Shown: piece after piece, positions 12,486-21,690 of the stretch
Position numbering within the stretch: position 1 is the first letter of the stretch
Layout: every line of letters begins with the position of its first letter
Assembly (NCBI GenBank): GCA_030762935.1
Contig: CM060900.1
Coordinates: 398,057,132 to 398,121,131, forward strand
Source of the DNA: Hymenopus coronatus
Taxonomy: Eukaryota; Arthropoda; Insecta; Mantodea; Hymenopodidae
Length of the DNA: 64,000 nt
Direction of reading: 5' to 3'
Position numbers and translations under genes: made by a program
Notes under the pieces: generated by a model
What the model was told of the DNA's origin: nothing
Database searches by the model: none
The model's input: the letters and a program-made list of their open reading frames with translations, nothing else

Positions 12486-14040
12486 TTTTGCTCGGTTCTC
12501 TAAAACATTCTAAATTTATGCCTGGAATGTTTCCTTTCCCAAATTTATTTTAATTTCTGTACCATCTGTGTCCTCTTCTTGTGGTGCCCTATGAAGTAAG
12601 CAGAATAAAAACCTACCTTCTCTTTTAAAAACGCCTGTAGTGATTTTCTCGAATTGAGAAGCGTAATGCACCTGGAGTTCTACAAACCGATGATAAAACG
12701 GTCCTAGACAGAACGGACAAATGGTCATCCTAGGTTAGGAGTATTTCCAAGTAGCCTGTGGACCTCGAAAGAAATTGCAGAATTTCCTATCCGGGTGAAC
12801 CGCTGTTACTTTTGGCGACTTGGGGCAGATGGCTACTAGTTCTTAGGAAATGAATGCAATTGGCTTAGTGACATGCCACGTATGCCTATTAGCGAGGTAA
12901 GGTCTTGTTTCTGCCCTGCGTGGGAGTATCTTAGAGGCCCCCTGGAGAATTGGTTGCAGGGGAGAAGACGGGAATGGAACTTTGAGAAGAAATTCTCATC
13001 AGGATGGCTCCGTATTTTACGAGGCTTTGGGGGGTTGGAATGGGATATTTTCCGAGAGATTCTTAAAGAACCGCACATTAATTACGTCATGCAGGTAGGG
13101 GAACGGTGTAGGTTTAAGCGAATATCCTTCTGTGTCGTGTGGCACCTTCCAATATTAAAGGGAAACAAACTACCATCCCAAATGATAACCGTTCTGAAAT
13201 TTCAATACATTATACCTCATTTAGAAGCTATAATTATTAACTGTTATTCTTAAATTATTTATTTATGACGTAATTGCTTAATAAAGGCTTGAAGTATATT
13301 CAGCAAGTGAATATTACTAGTAAACCACTAAACATTTCAGAATCTCAAGACGAAGTGGCTTTTTCCTAGTGACACTCGATGAAAAATCAGGGGAAGCTAT
13401 TTCCTTAAAATAATTTAATAGCTTGGCAAGTATTACCACGAGGGGGGGGCAATTATTTAAACTTCGTATTAAATAAATTAGGTGGGAACATTTGATTCAA
13501 AGCTTTAAAAACCTGTGCATCATTAACAAATAGATGTAAAGTGCCAACATAAAATACCTTTAGAAATAAAACAGAGTGAAAGAAACTGCTAAAATAAGTG
13601 TCATTAGCAAATATAAAAAAGTAGAAAACAATTTTAATTTGGCAAACTTAAAGTAGTTTTATCCTTTTTTATATTTATTTGCCATTATCCATATGCCAAA
13701 ACAGAAACCTAATTGTTTGTTTTCCATAACTATAAACTTAAAAGAAGGTTTTTATGAATTGCTATCAAAGAGGCACAATAACCCAAAGCTGCAGTAAAGC
13801 TATAATGAGAATCCTTAACACACTAAAAAATTGTGTTGGGTGTTCTGATATCAGCTGTTGTGTTGGTGTAACGAGTGTATCTTATCTTTATGGTTTAGAA
13901 AGAAGGCAGAGTTCATATTAAAACAGAAATGGTTGCTCTCCACTTTTAGGAGAAAGAAGCTCGCATAATCTCTTTCAGGGCTTCTTGTATAATGCACTAA
14001 CACCTATAGAATGCTAATAGAAAAAAATCGTTTTTTACAG
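12486..14040. other. Plexin intron sequence upstream of the exon
   Basis: The 3' end is an intron end. There is a branch-point-like gctaata near 14013 and a T-run plus ACAG ending at 14040. The GC-richer block at 12860-13080 is open in both directions but matches nothing I know. The rest is AT-rich. Confidence 0.6.
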
Positions 14041-14223
14041 AAGCTGCAAACAATCGGTGAAGACTTCTGTGGTCTGGACGTAAATACTCCTCTAGGAGGA
14101 GAGCAGCCCATCGCCGCTGTACCAGTCCTCGTATTCGGCACGCACCTCACTGCTGTTGCTGCCACTTCCACCGGGGACTATACCGTCGTCTTCCTTGGCA
14201 CCGCCACCGGTCACCTCAAGAAG
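14041..14223 (+). CDS. Plexin exon (end of the Sema domain), partial gene
   Basis: A 183-bp, 61-codon exon, phase 0 at both ends. It is bounded by ttttttacag before 14041 and by gtaagt after 14223. The peptide contains CGLDVNTPLGG, then HLTAVAATSTGDYTVVFLGT, then GHLKK. This is the conserved end of the plexin Sema beta-propeller, just before the first PSI domain. Plexins are transmembrane semaphorin receptors that guide axons. The Sema domain is the extracellular ligand-binding part and would be preceded by a signal peptide encoded elsewhere. The exon's third positions are visibly C/G-rich, unlike the flanks. PlexA and PlexB cannot be separated safely from 61 residues. The neighbouring exons are outside the window or missed, so the flanking introns are long. 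The open frame extends upstream to an ATG at 14011, but those codons are intronic. Confidence 0.9.
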
Positions 14224-14229
14224 GTAAGT
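14224..14229 (+). promoter_or_regulatory. Splice donor of the plexin exon
   Basis: The bases gtaagt directly after codon AAG form a consensus U1-binding donor and set the exon's 3' limit. Confidence 0.85.
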
Positions 14230-14839
14230 GTGAAATGTCATTAATTTAGTTCACTTTACAAACTGTGCGCGCGGTACAAAATTCATTACAATTAATAAAA
14301 CTGTCACTATGACCGTCTGGTGATTTTGAGTTTTAGGCAACTAATTGGTATTAATGTGTGTGATTGAACAACTTGAAGCCAACTAGCTTTATGAGTTAGT
14401 TGCCTTATGTTCCCTTTGAAAATATGTCATATGGTATCTTACTTACTTTTTCCAAAGGGGCATAAAATAAAAATTAAACTATTTCGGTTGTTATTAAATT
14501 TTTTTAAACATGTTCCATAAAACACCTTTATGCACATTAATGTTTGTAACAGCACTTGTAACTAGCAACATTTATTGCGGAGAATATTTAAGAAGTTATA
14601 TTTATTAATTTTTCGAACATGTAAACTGATTATTATGAGAAACAGTACACTTTTGATCACATAAAATATATATATATATATAAAGCATATGAAGGACAGG
14701 TTTGCGTACTGTTAAACCTTTCACTTATGATTTATTTTTTATAAAAAACCCAGCATAGCAGTTTTATGGCTGGTTTTCAAAACATTACATCTCCTCTGAA
14801 CTGCACAAAGAAGAAGAGAATGCTTGTGATGTAGATGGT

Positions 14840-15010
14840 GGGAGAGAGATTTAAAGAGAGAGAGGAGAGAGACGGAGCGAGCTAGGAATAGAGAAGGAAA
14901 AGACAGGGAAACGTCAAGAATCTCTGCGGTTTATGTGGAGAAACAGAGAGGGTAGAGATGCGAGACGGGGAGATAGTGAAAGTAAGAGACAGAAAACTGG
15001 GAAGAAAGAT
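14840..15010 (+). repeat. GA-rich low-complexity block in the intron
   Basis: About 170 bp of nearly pure purine with many GAGA units on the plus strand. In insects GAGA motifs bind GAGA factor, but a simple-repeat origin is equally likely here. Confidence 0.7.
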
Positions 15011-16087
15011 AATTTCTTCGAGTTTTACACAATAACGCAAACAGAGCTGTAGGTTCTGCTAGTAATTATAAACAGAGCACAAATTCCTAGTTTCTTTTTT
15101 TTCAATAAGAATTCAAGTGTTTCGTTAATTATATTGGAAATTACGCATGGAATTATTAAGGGGACAAGACTGAAACTTTAAACTTTTCAGAAGTTACAAT
15201 TTGAGCATTTAATTACATGTTTTAATGCTCAAGAAAAACGGCCGTCAACATATGGTATAATCTAAGTCGATACGGTTTCAGATTTTAATTATCAATCGAA
15301 ATAAGTACTCCTTGTGTCAGTATAAACTGACATTCCTGTCAATGGACAGGAATGCTCCTCAGATGAGCTTACGACGGGTTTCAACCTCCTGTGAATGGCT
15401 TTTCCCCATAATAGGATTTTTTTTGTTTATAAGTTCGTTTTTATTAAGAAACCAGTTGCCATAGAACAGCAGTGCAAGTTGTAATTCCTGCAAATTATGC
15501 TAAACTTTGCAAACTTGCATGTTGTTAGCACTTTTTTTTCCTTCAAAGAACGCTTTAAACAAATCACTATAATTCAAATTCATTCGCTTCTCTAAATGCG
15601 TTTGGGTCAAATGCCTTTTAAACGTTTCCTCCAAACGTGTTAAAATGTTAAATAGGCGAGTTACTTGTTTTTTCTGATAGAGGAAGATTATTAAGGTTTA
15701 TTGTTTCTCCACAAACATAAACTTAAAATGGCAATATCTGTTCCAAATTCTTTGAAATATCAGCCTTAAGTTACACAAAATTTAAACCTCCTTTATTCCC
15801 CCAAATCTTTCGAACAACAATTGAAATGAATGTGCAAACGCTCTGGGAATATTAAACTTTAAATAAAGTTTGTTATAATAAATGCTTTCTATGGCTGGAG
15901 GAATGCGTTTAAATGCATTCGAAATTACATGTTTAAAGCAATACAGGTGCCGTTGGTCCGTGAACACACATTTTGTCTTCTGTTAACGAAACGCAGGCAA
16001 TTGCTATGTAACTTATGGGCAATTAATTATATTCCCTATATATTGGATGCTAAAATAAACAAGAAATGCTTTATCTACTATTTATAA

Positions 16088-16832
16088 AATAGAGGAAGTA
16101 CGAAGTAGGATGTCCACCCAAAAACTCAATATTGAAATTTTGTGGAGAATACAAATTTTAGGGCCCCCTGAGTTAAAAAAAATCCTTTTTAGAAAAAGGT
16201 GTAAATGTGTGTGTGGACGATATAACTCAAAAATGAAATTTCGATTGGATACCAAATTTGATATTTATGTCAGTGTCTTCCAGGGATACGACTCAAAGAT
16301 TTTCAAGAAAAACTCCTCCGTTAAGTGCCCTTTATATGGAAAGCTTTTAAATGTTTTCTCAAAAATTGCTCTAAACAATTTTGATTAAAATGCCATACAT
16401 ATAAAATATTTACACGACAAGTAAAACGTGTATCCTGAATTTTCTGGGACCAACATGTTCTTCATTCTGAAAGACTTGTGTAACTAGTAGACAGTAAGAG
16501 ATTGACAAAATCCTACTACATAAAATTGCGAATCTCGTTAAATGACAGGATTTATGCCAGAGCTGGTGTGACGTTAACCATTTCCCAGATATTGTTTGTT
16601 ATTGGTTTGAATTTTCAAAAAGTGATATTATTTTTCAAGTTGGAAGTCGTTATTGTTCTTTTTTCCTTCTTGTAGTCCCGGTAAGAGAATGGAATTTCAA
16701 ACCCATTACATAGCAATCTTCTTTATAAATATCTGATTATCGCATTTGCCTATGGTATTCTTCTTATATCTATAACGAAATGTGTAGTAGAAGCTTAATT
16801 CAACTGACAGGCAGTAGATAGAAAACTCTGTG
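16088..16832 (+). repeat. Rep1 copy A
   Basis: First plus-strand copy of the window's main dispersed repeat. Landmarks are ccacccaaaaactcaatat, ttagaaaaaggtgtaaatg, atataactcaaaaatg, gattttcaagaaaaac, caattttgattaaaatgcca and a right end near gtagatagaaaactctgtg. Its right end abuts copy B in opposite orientation. Confidence 0.8.
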
Positions 16833-16950
16833 TTCAATTCACACAACTTTCTCCACCTGCTCTGCAAATAAACTCTTCATACAGAAGCTCCTTCATGCTA
16901 AACGAGGTAAACATTATCAGAAATGGTTTTAATATTTAGTTGCTTATTCT

Positions 16951-18184
16951 AGGGTCGGCTAACAAGTCCCAGGCCTCTCAATAAAAACAGCATTAATTTT
17001 TTTTTTGCTTTATCTCTCAACAAAATGTCCAGAAATGCTAATACATTTTCATATCGGCATTCTAATTTGATTAAACCATCTCTGAAGTGGGATTTATCAA
17101 GGTCCTCAAAATAGCTGTTTACCGCACCAATGACCTCCACGTTACTGTGAAATCTTCGTCCTCCAAGAAATTTTTTGAGGTTTGGGAACAGGTGGTAAAC
17201 ACTGGGGGCTAGATCTGGCGAATAGGGTGGATGTTCAAGCAATTGAACTTTAATTCACACATTTTCCCCGAACAATGGGTTAGAGCATTGTCCTGATGAA
17301 ACAATTTTTTTTTGCCAAATGAGGTCTTTTTCTTTTCACCTCATCACTCAAATGTTGCATAATAGTCACCAGTGATACTTTTACCCTTTTCCAAGTAATC
17401 AATAAAAATAATTCCCTGTGCATCCCAGAAAACACTCGCTATAACCTTGTTAGCTGACAAAAACGACTTTGCCTTTTCTGGAGTTGATTCACCTGGCGCA
17501 ATCCACTATTTTGACTGTGATTTACTTTATGGAGTGTAGTAAAGTATCCAAGTTTCATCCATGGTAATAAGCCGTCTCAAAAATTCACTGGGATTTTTAC
17601 GGTAGAGCTCCACGTTTTTAACAGAAACAGATTTTCTTTGCAACTTTTGATCAGGTGCCCACAAACGCGGCATCTATCTTGCACGGACCTTGCGAAAGCC
17701 CAAAACATTACTTAAAATATTACCTGCACGTTCTTTTGATATTTTTACAGCCTCTGCTATCTCAAACAACTTTAAGCTTCGGTCTTTCAGTACTAAACGA
17801 TGGATTTTTTCATTGATCTCTGGAGTTGTCACTTCTACAGGGTTCCTAGAGCGAGGCTCATCACTAGTGCTCGTATTCCCATTTTCAACTCTTCAACCCA
17901 CCTTTTAATCATTGAATATGAAGGTGCAGAGTGTTTCAATGTACTGTATATTTCCTCCTTGATGTCTTTAGGCGTTAAGCCTTTCAAATGGAAGTATTTA
18001 GTCAATGTTCGTTTTTCCAAACCCCTAATTTTCATTATCTTGTTTAAAATACTGTCATTCGAAAACTAAACAAGCTATAGACCTGTAACTATAGATACTA
18101 GAGTTAAACTATACGATGGGACCGTCTAACTGGCCTAGTGGCGCCATATCTGTGTGAGGCCCAGCAATTGTCAGCCGACCCTCG
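16951..18184 (-). mobile_element. Relic irritans-like mariner
   Basis: The ends carry inverted agggtcggct (left, 16951) and agccgaccct (right, ending 18182) with further matching bases inside. The length of about 1.23 kb fits mariner. The interior is a broken minus-strand transposase. An exact TA duplication is not clear because the left terminus is altered. Confidence 0.8.
16960..18035 (-). pseudogene. Broken mariner transposase
   Basis: The minus strand begins near 18035 with a helix-turn-helix N terminus (SAPSYSMIKRWVEELKMGI). It passes through FIDYLEKGKSITGDYYATFE near 17400-17340 and HQDNAL near 17290, and ends with PPYSPDLAPSVYHLFPNL near 17240-17180 and the C-terminal DKSHFRDGLIKLE. 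HQDNA and YSPDLAP are mariner hallmarks that hold the second and third catalytic Asp. In the last block the third Asp position reads V (PSVYHLF instead of PSDYHLF). Several frame changes and stops separate the pieces, so it cannot make transposase. It most resembles the irritans (Himar-type) branch. Confidence 0.85.
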
Positions 18185-19005
18185 TAAGTAGAAAGGAAAT
18201 TAGGTAATACATTAGGTTAAAGCGATAATCAAATCTTTTAAAAACTATCTTTATGTGAGGGTGTTGTAATGCAGTTCTCTTTATATGGCCAGGAGTGAAA
18301 TAAAGGACATGAAAGGAATGATAAGCTCCCGTTTGAGAAAATTATTAAGTATTTTAAAATTGAGCAATAACAAGGAACATCTCTGATATATATAACATAC
18401 ATTTGTATTTTAGCGAGATCTACATTTTTTGTGATGTAACTTTTTGTCTATCGCTTACGGTTTACCAGTTATACAAAATTCATTCAGAGTGAAGAGTGTA
18501 TCAGAGGCTATTTTCAACAAATTCAAGATATACATTTTATGTACATGTAAATATCTTTAATATACAGTATTTTAATTAAAACCATTATATCCATATTTTA
18601 GAAAATCGAAAATTTCGAGGAAAAAATTTCCATGTAAAGGTAATTTGGGGTGGGAGAATTTTCCTGAAAATCTTCATGTCGCATCTTTAGATGATACTAA
18701 ACTTAAATGTTTGTATTTAATGGACTTTTCGTTTATAAATTATGCTGCCACAGAAACCCGGACCACTTTCTGAAAATGCTGTTTTGATTCTGGTGTCAAC
18801 CAAATATTCATTTCCGGTGAAATCGTGGTATCAAAATTTTGGGTGGAATGTAATACCTTCTCTACCAGCTCTGCACATTGTATATGCTAGATAAAGTAGA
18901 AATTATAGTTTTATTCGGAAGTCCTCAAAACTCGTATTTCCTGTGAAATCTCGGTATGGAATATTTGGATGGAATACAATACCTTGTCTACCTGCTATGT
19001 ACGTA

Positions 19006-20320
19006 CGAGGGGCATACTGAAAGTCACGAGCAACGCATTGTAAAAATTTAAATTTCAACAATGTAACGAAACGAATTGCAGGATCGTAATTTACAGATTT
19101 TAAGCCACATGTTGACATATTGTGACGTCATTAGCTTCTATCACGTGACCACAGACTGTGTTTGAAAAATGGCTGATATTGATGTTTCGTTTGGACAGCG
19201 TGCTGTCATTGAATTCCTTGTGAAAGAAGGAAAATCTGCTCCTGAAATTCATCTCAGACTTCAACGTGCGTATGGAGGTGTCTGCATGGGTGCCAGCAGT
19301 GTTAGAAGATGGGTGAAACATTTCAAAGATGGAAACACGAGTCTGCAAAATGCGCCTCGTAGCGGGCGACCTCGAACTGCCTCCACAGAACGCAACAAGG
19401 AAAGAGTTGATGAGCTCATTACAGGAGATAGGCGTTTCACTGTGAATGAAATTGCTGCGCAACTTGGAGTAGGACATAGTGCAGTGCAAGAAATGATCCA
19501 CAGCTTGGGTTATCGAAAGGTCTGTGCCCGTTGGGTTCCCCGTTTATTGACTGAAGACCACAAACTTCAGAGAAGAACCATTGCACAAAACCTTCTTCAG
19601 AGATTTCATAATGAAGGTGATGAATTTTTTATGTGTATTGTGACTGGAGATGAGAGGTGGTTCCATCACTATGAACCAGAAACGAAACGTCAGAGTATGG
19701 AATGGCACCACTTGAACTCACCATCGAAGAAGAAAGCGACGACAGTGCAGTCTGTAGGAAAAGTTATGGGAAGTGTCTTTTGTGATGCACAAGGTTGCAT
19801 TCTGGTTGACTTTCTTGAACCTGGACAAACCATAAATTCTGCCCGCTACATCAAGACACTTCTGAAGCTCCGTCGGGCTTTGCGTGATAAACGTCCTGGA
19901 AAGAGGATCATCCTTCAACAGGATAATGCGCGTCCGCATACTGCCCGTGCCACTATGGAGAAGATCAGGGCATTAGGGTGGGAAACTCTTCCACATCTTA
20001 CCTACAGTCCAGACTTGGCACCCTCCGACTACCATCTTTTCGGTTCTGTGAAGGAGCAGATGCGTGGCCAACGCTACGAGACGCTGGAGGATATTCGGAA
20101 AGCAGTGCGTCAGGGTCTGCGGGCAGCTGGAACGGAGTTCTATCTATCACAAGGGCATTTTCAATCTTGTAGAACGATGGGAAAAATGTGTGCAAAACAA
20201 TGGACACTTATGTCGAAAAGTGAAAGAAAGTCTGTAGATTATGATGATGTATTTGGTTTGGCTTAAAAATGAATATTAAGATTGTAAAACAGTGTTGCTC
20301 ATGACTCAGTATGCCCCTCG
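19006..20320 (+). mobile_element. Near-intact mariner element
   Basis: A 1315-bp element flanked by TA at 19004-19005 and 20321-20322. The left end begins cgaggggcatactga, and the right end is its exact inverse for these 15 bases. Similarity continues over about 27-30 bp (left cacgagcaac, right inverse catgagcaac) with one offset. It sits inside Rep1 copy B. The near-identical ends and the open reading frame indicate a recent insertion. Confidence 0.93.
19169..20266 (+). CDS. Mariner transposase, C terminus frameshifted
   Basis: A 365-codon open frame from the ATG at 19169. The N-terminal part (about residues 1-110) is the paired-like helix-turn-helix DNA-binding region. It is followed by the RWVPRLLTEDHK linker typical of mariner. 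Catalytic motifs are VTGDERWFHHYEP (first Asp), LQQDNARPHTA (second Asp) and TYSPDLAPSDYHLF (third Asp). There are 34 residues between the second and third Asp, so this is the DD34D mariner class. The reading frame departs from the family after residue 324: tatc is duplicated at 20141-20148. In the next frame the family-type end, YHKGIFNLVERWEKCV and onward, runs to a TAG at 20235-20237. The present product therefore has an altered tail. Whether it still works is unknown; the catalytic residues are all present. Confidence 0.93.
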   Translation: MADIDVSFGQRAVIEFLVKEGKSAPEIHLRLQRAYGGVCMGASSVRRWVKHFKDGNTSLQNAPRSGRPRTASTERNKERVDELITGDRRFTVNEIAAQLGVGHSAVQEMIHSLGYRKVCARWVPRLLTEDHKLQRRTIAQNLLQRFHNEGDEFFMCIVTGDERWFHHYEPETKRQSMEWHHLNSPSKKKATTVQSVGKVMGSVFCDAQGCILVDFLEPGQTINSARYIKTLLKLRRALRDKRPGKRIILQQDNARPHTARATMEKIRALGWETLPHLTYSPDLAPSDYHLFGSVKEQMRGQRYETLEDIRKAVRQGLRAAGTEFYLSQGHFQSCRTMGKMCAKQWTLMSKSERKSVDYDDVFGLA

Positions 20321-20345
20321 TATATAGTAATTGGCAGAGAAAATA

Positions 20346-20975
20346 AAATTAAGGTTGTTTAAGAATAGTTTGTAAAAGTGTGAGTATGGTAATTAATCTG
20401 GATGTAACACATATTTTTATGGCAGCATTTTCCTCGAAAATGGGAATAACTAAAGTTGCTTTTGACGTTTTAACCGTAGGAATAACTTACTTAGAGTGAA
20501 CTCGTCTTCAAATAGTGGAGAATACTTAGCAAAATCGTGAGCTTTTATATTACTGCCGCACGAACTTCAAAAATAAGGTAACATTAGACAAACTGCTAAC
20601 AAGTTCTGGACAAACGTATAATTATAAACATATCTGTATAACTATCACAGAACGCTGGCTTTAATTATCTTATAATTCAAAACAACACTTTATCATTGAC
20701 ACCTCCGTTAGAAAGGTGCTTCCCCGTTATAGGCGCGTCTTGACGAGGGAGATTTATATCTTGGCATTACTTAGAATTAGTGAGCTCTGTGACACACATG
20801 GCCTCATTTTGCTTGTATATACTTCAGTGTTTGATGTCTCAATGAACAAAATTAAATGAGCTAATACAACAGTTGCAAAACCGATCTCAAATCAGATACT
20901 TTCCAAACAATCAATGTCAAATCCGCTGTCTACTCTTCACTTCGTGCTAATGAGACTGACCATTAGTCAACTCTC
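20346..20975. other. Non-coding, nothing recognised
   Basis: AT-rich DNA between Rep1 copy B and a SINE remnant. No exons seen. Confidence 0.5.
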
Positions 20976-21130
20976 GACTAAGCGAGGTCGTTATGGCAGG
21001 GACTCGTGTACAGGAGCTCTAGGGTCAAAACTCCGCTAATATCGTCCTGTGTGACGAAGGCTTCTCCCAGGTTTTCCACAATCCTTATACAAAGCAGATG
21101 CCGGGGATAGCGAGATTGCATATTCTAGTT
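20976..21130 (+). repeat. tRNA-derived SINE, family 7 (degraded)
   Basis: The head shows taagcgaggtcgttatggca and a box-B-like agggtcaaaactcc. The same head layout recurs at 28007 and 12378. Confidence 0.4.
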
Positions 21131-21484
21131 CAGTTTTGGACTGAGCCTCTTTCCTGAGCCTTTCCTATTGGTTATGGAGACAGTATGGCTACGTGACAGG
21201 TGAACGACAGGTTTCGAGATTTCGTCGAGGTTTGGCCACGTAAGGTTAGGTTAGGTGCACGTAAATGAACTGGATCGAAATAAGGGGTAAAATGGACTTT
21301 GAAAATCGGTTCTGCTAGCAATTCTTTTTAGTTCCTATCGAGTTGCATTATTTCTTGCGACTGCCTGGAAAGAGTCGAATTTTAAGGTCAGCATACAGCG
21401 TCCAGTTTTTGTGAGGAGTGATCTGCATAAAATACGCAGATCGTACTTGGAAGTAAACGCCAGGTGAGATACATAGAGCGCCAA

Positions 21485-21690
21485 AATGTTACTTCCATTT
21501 TGAGTAGAAGGAACGGAATTGAGGCAATGTAAATACCTTACTTGTGGGAGGTTGCTGTTGGGTGGATAAGTTTCGCGAACTATTGTTTATCAAGAATAAG
21601 GGCGTCTATTTTGAGTATAAGGAACAGGATGGAGGCACTGGTGGTGTAAGGTTCGTGAACTGTTGCTTGTTAAGAATAAGGGAACCTCTT
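21485..21690 (+). repeat. Diverged two-unit tandem repeat
   Basis: Two units share attttgagta-aaggaac, then gtttcgcgaactattg against ggttcgtgaactgttg, then aagaataaggg. The unit is about 80-110 bp because the first copy has extra bases. It is not one of the SINE or Rep1 families. Confidence 0.7.

Larger units (their letters stand above)
14224..16087. other. Plexin intron with a purine-rich block
   Basis: AT-rich intron. It contains a (TA)n run near 14666-14682 and a G/A-rich block at about 14840-15010 with repeated gagag and gagagg units. No further exon is seen. Confidence 0.55.
16835..20345 (-). repeat. Rep1 copy B, split by two mariner elements
   Basis: A minus-strand copy read from its tail at 16835. 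It is interrupted by a relic mariner (16951-18184) and resumes at 18185, where taaagcgataatc matches copy G. It is interrupted again by a young mariner (19006-20320) and ends near 20345 with ggcagagaaaataaaa. Landmarks before the second insertion are ccggtgaaatcgtggtatca and ggaatacaataccttgtc. The net length without insertions is about 0.95 kb. Confidence 0.8.

Noticed and set aside
12836..13253. GC-richer ORF of 126 codons (+) and 80 codons (-)
   Set aside because: No motif, no splice support, and both strands are open, which points to composition rather than coding.
21240..21256. Telomeric TTAGG array
   Set aside because: Only about two and a half units of ttagg-like sequence are present; chance is sufficient.
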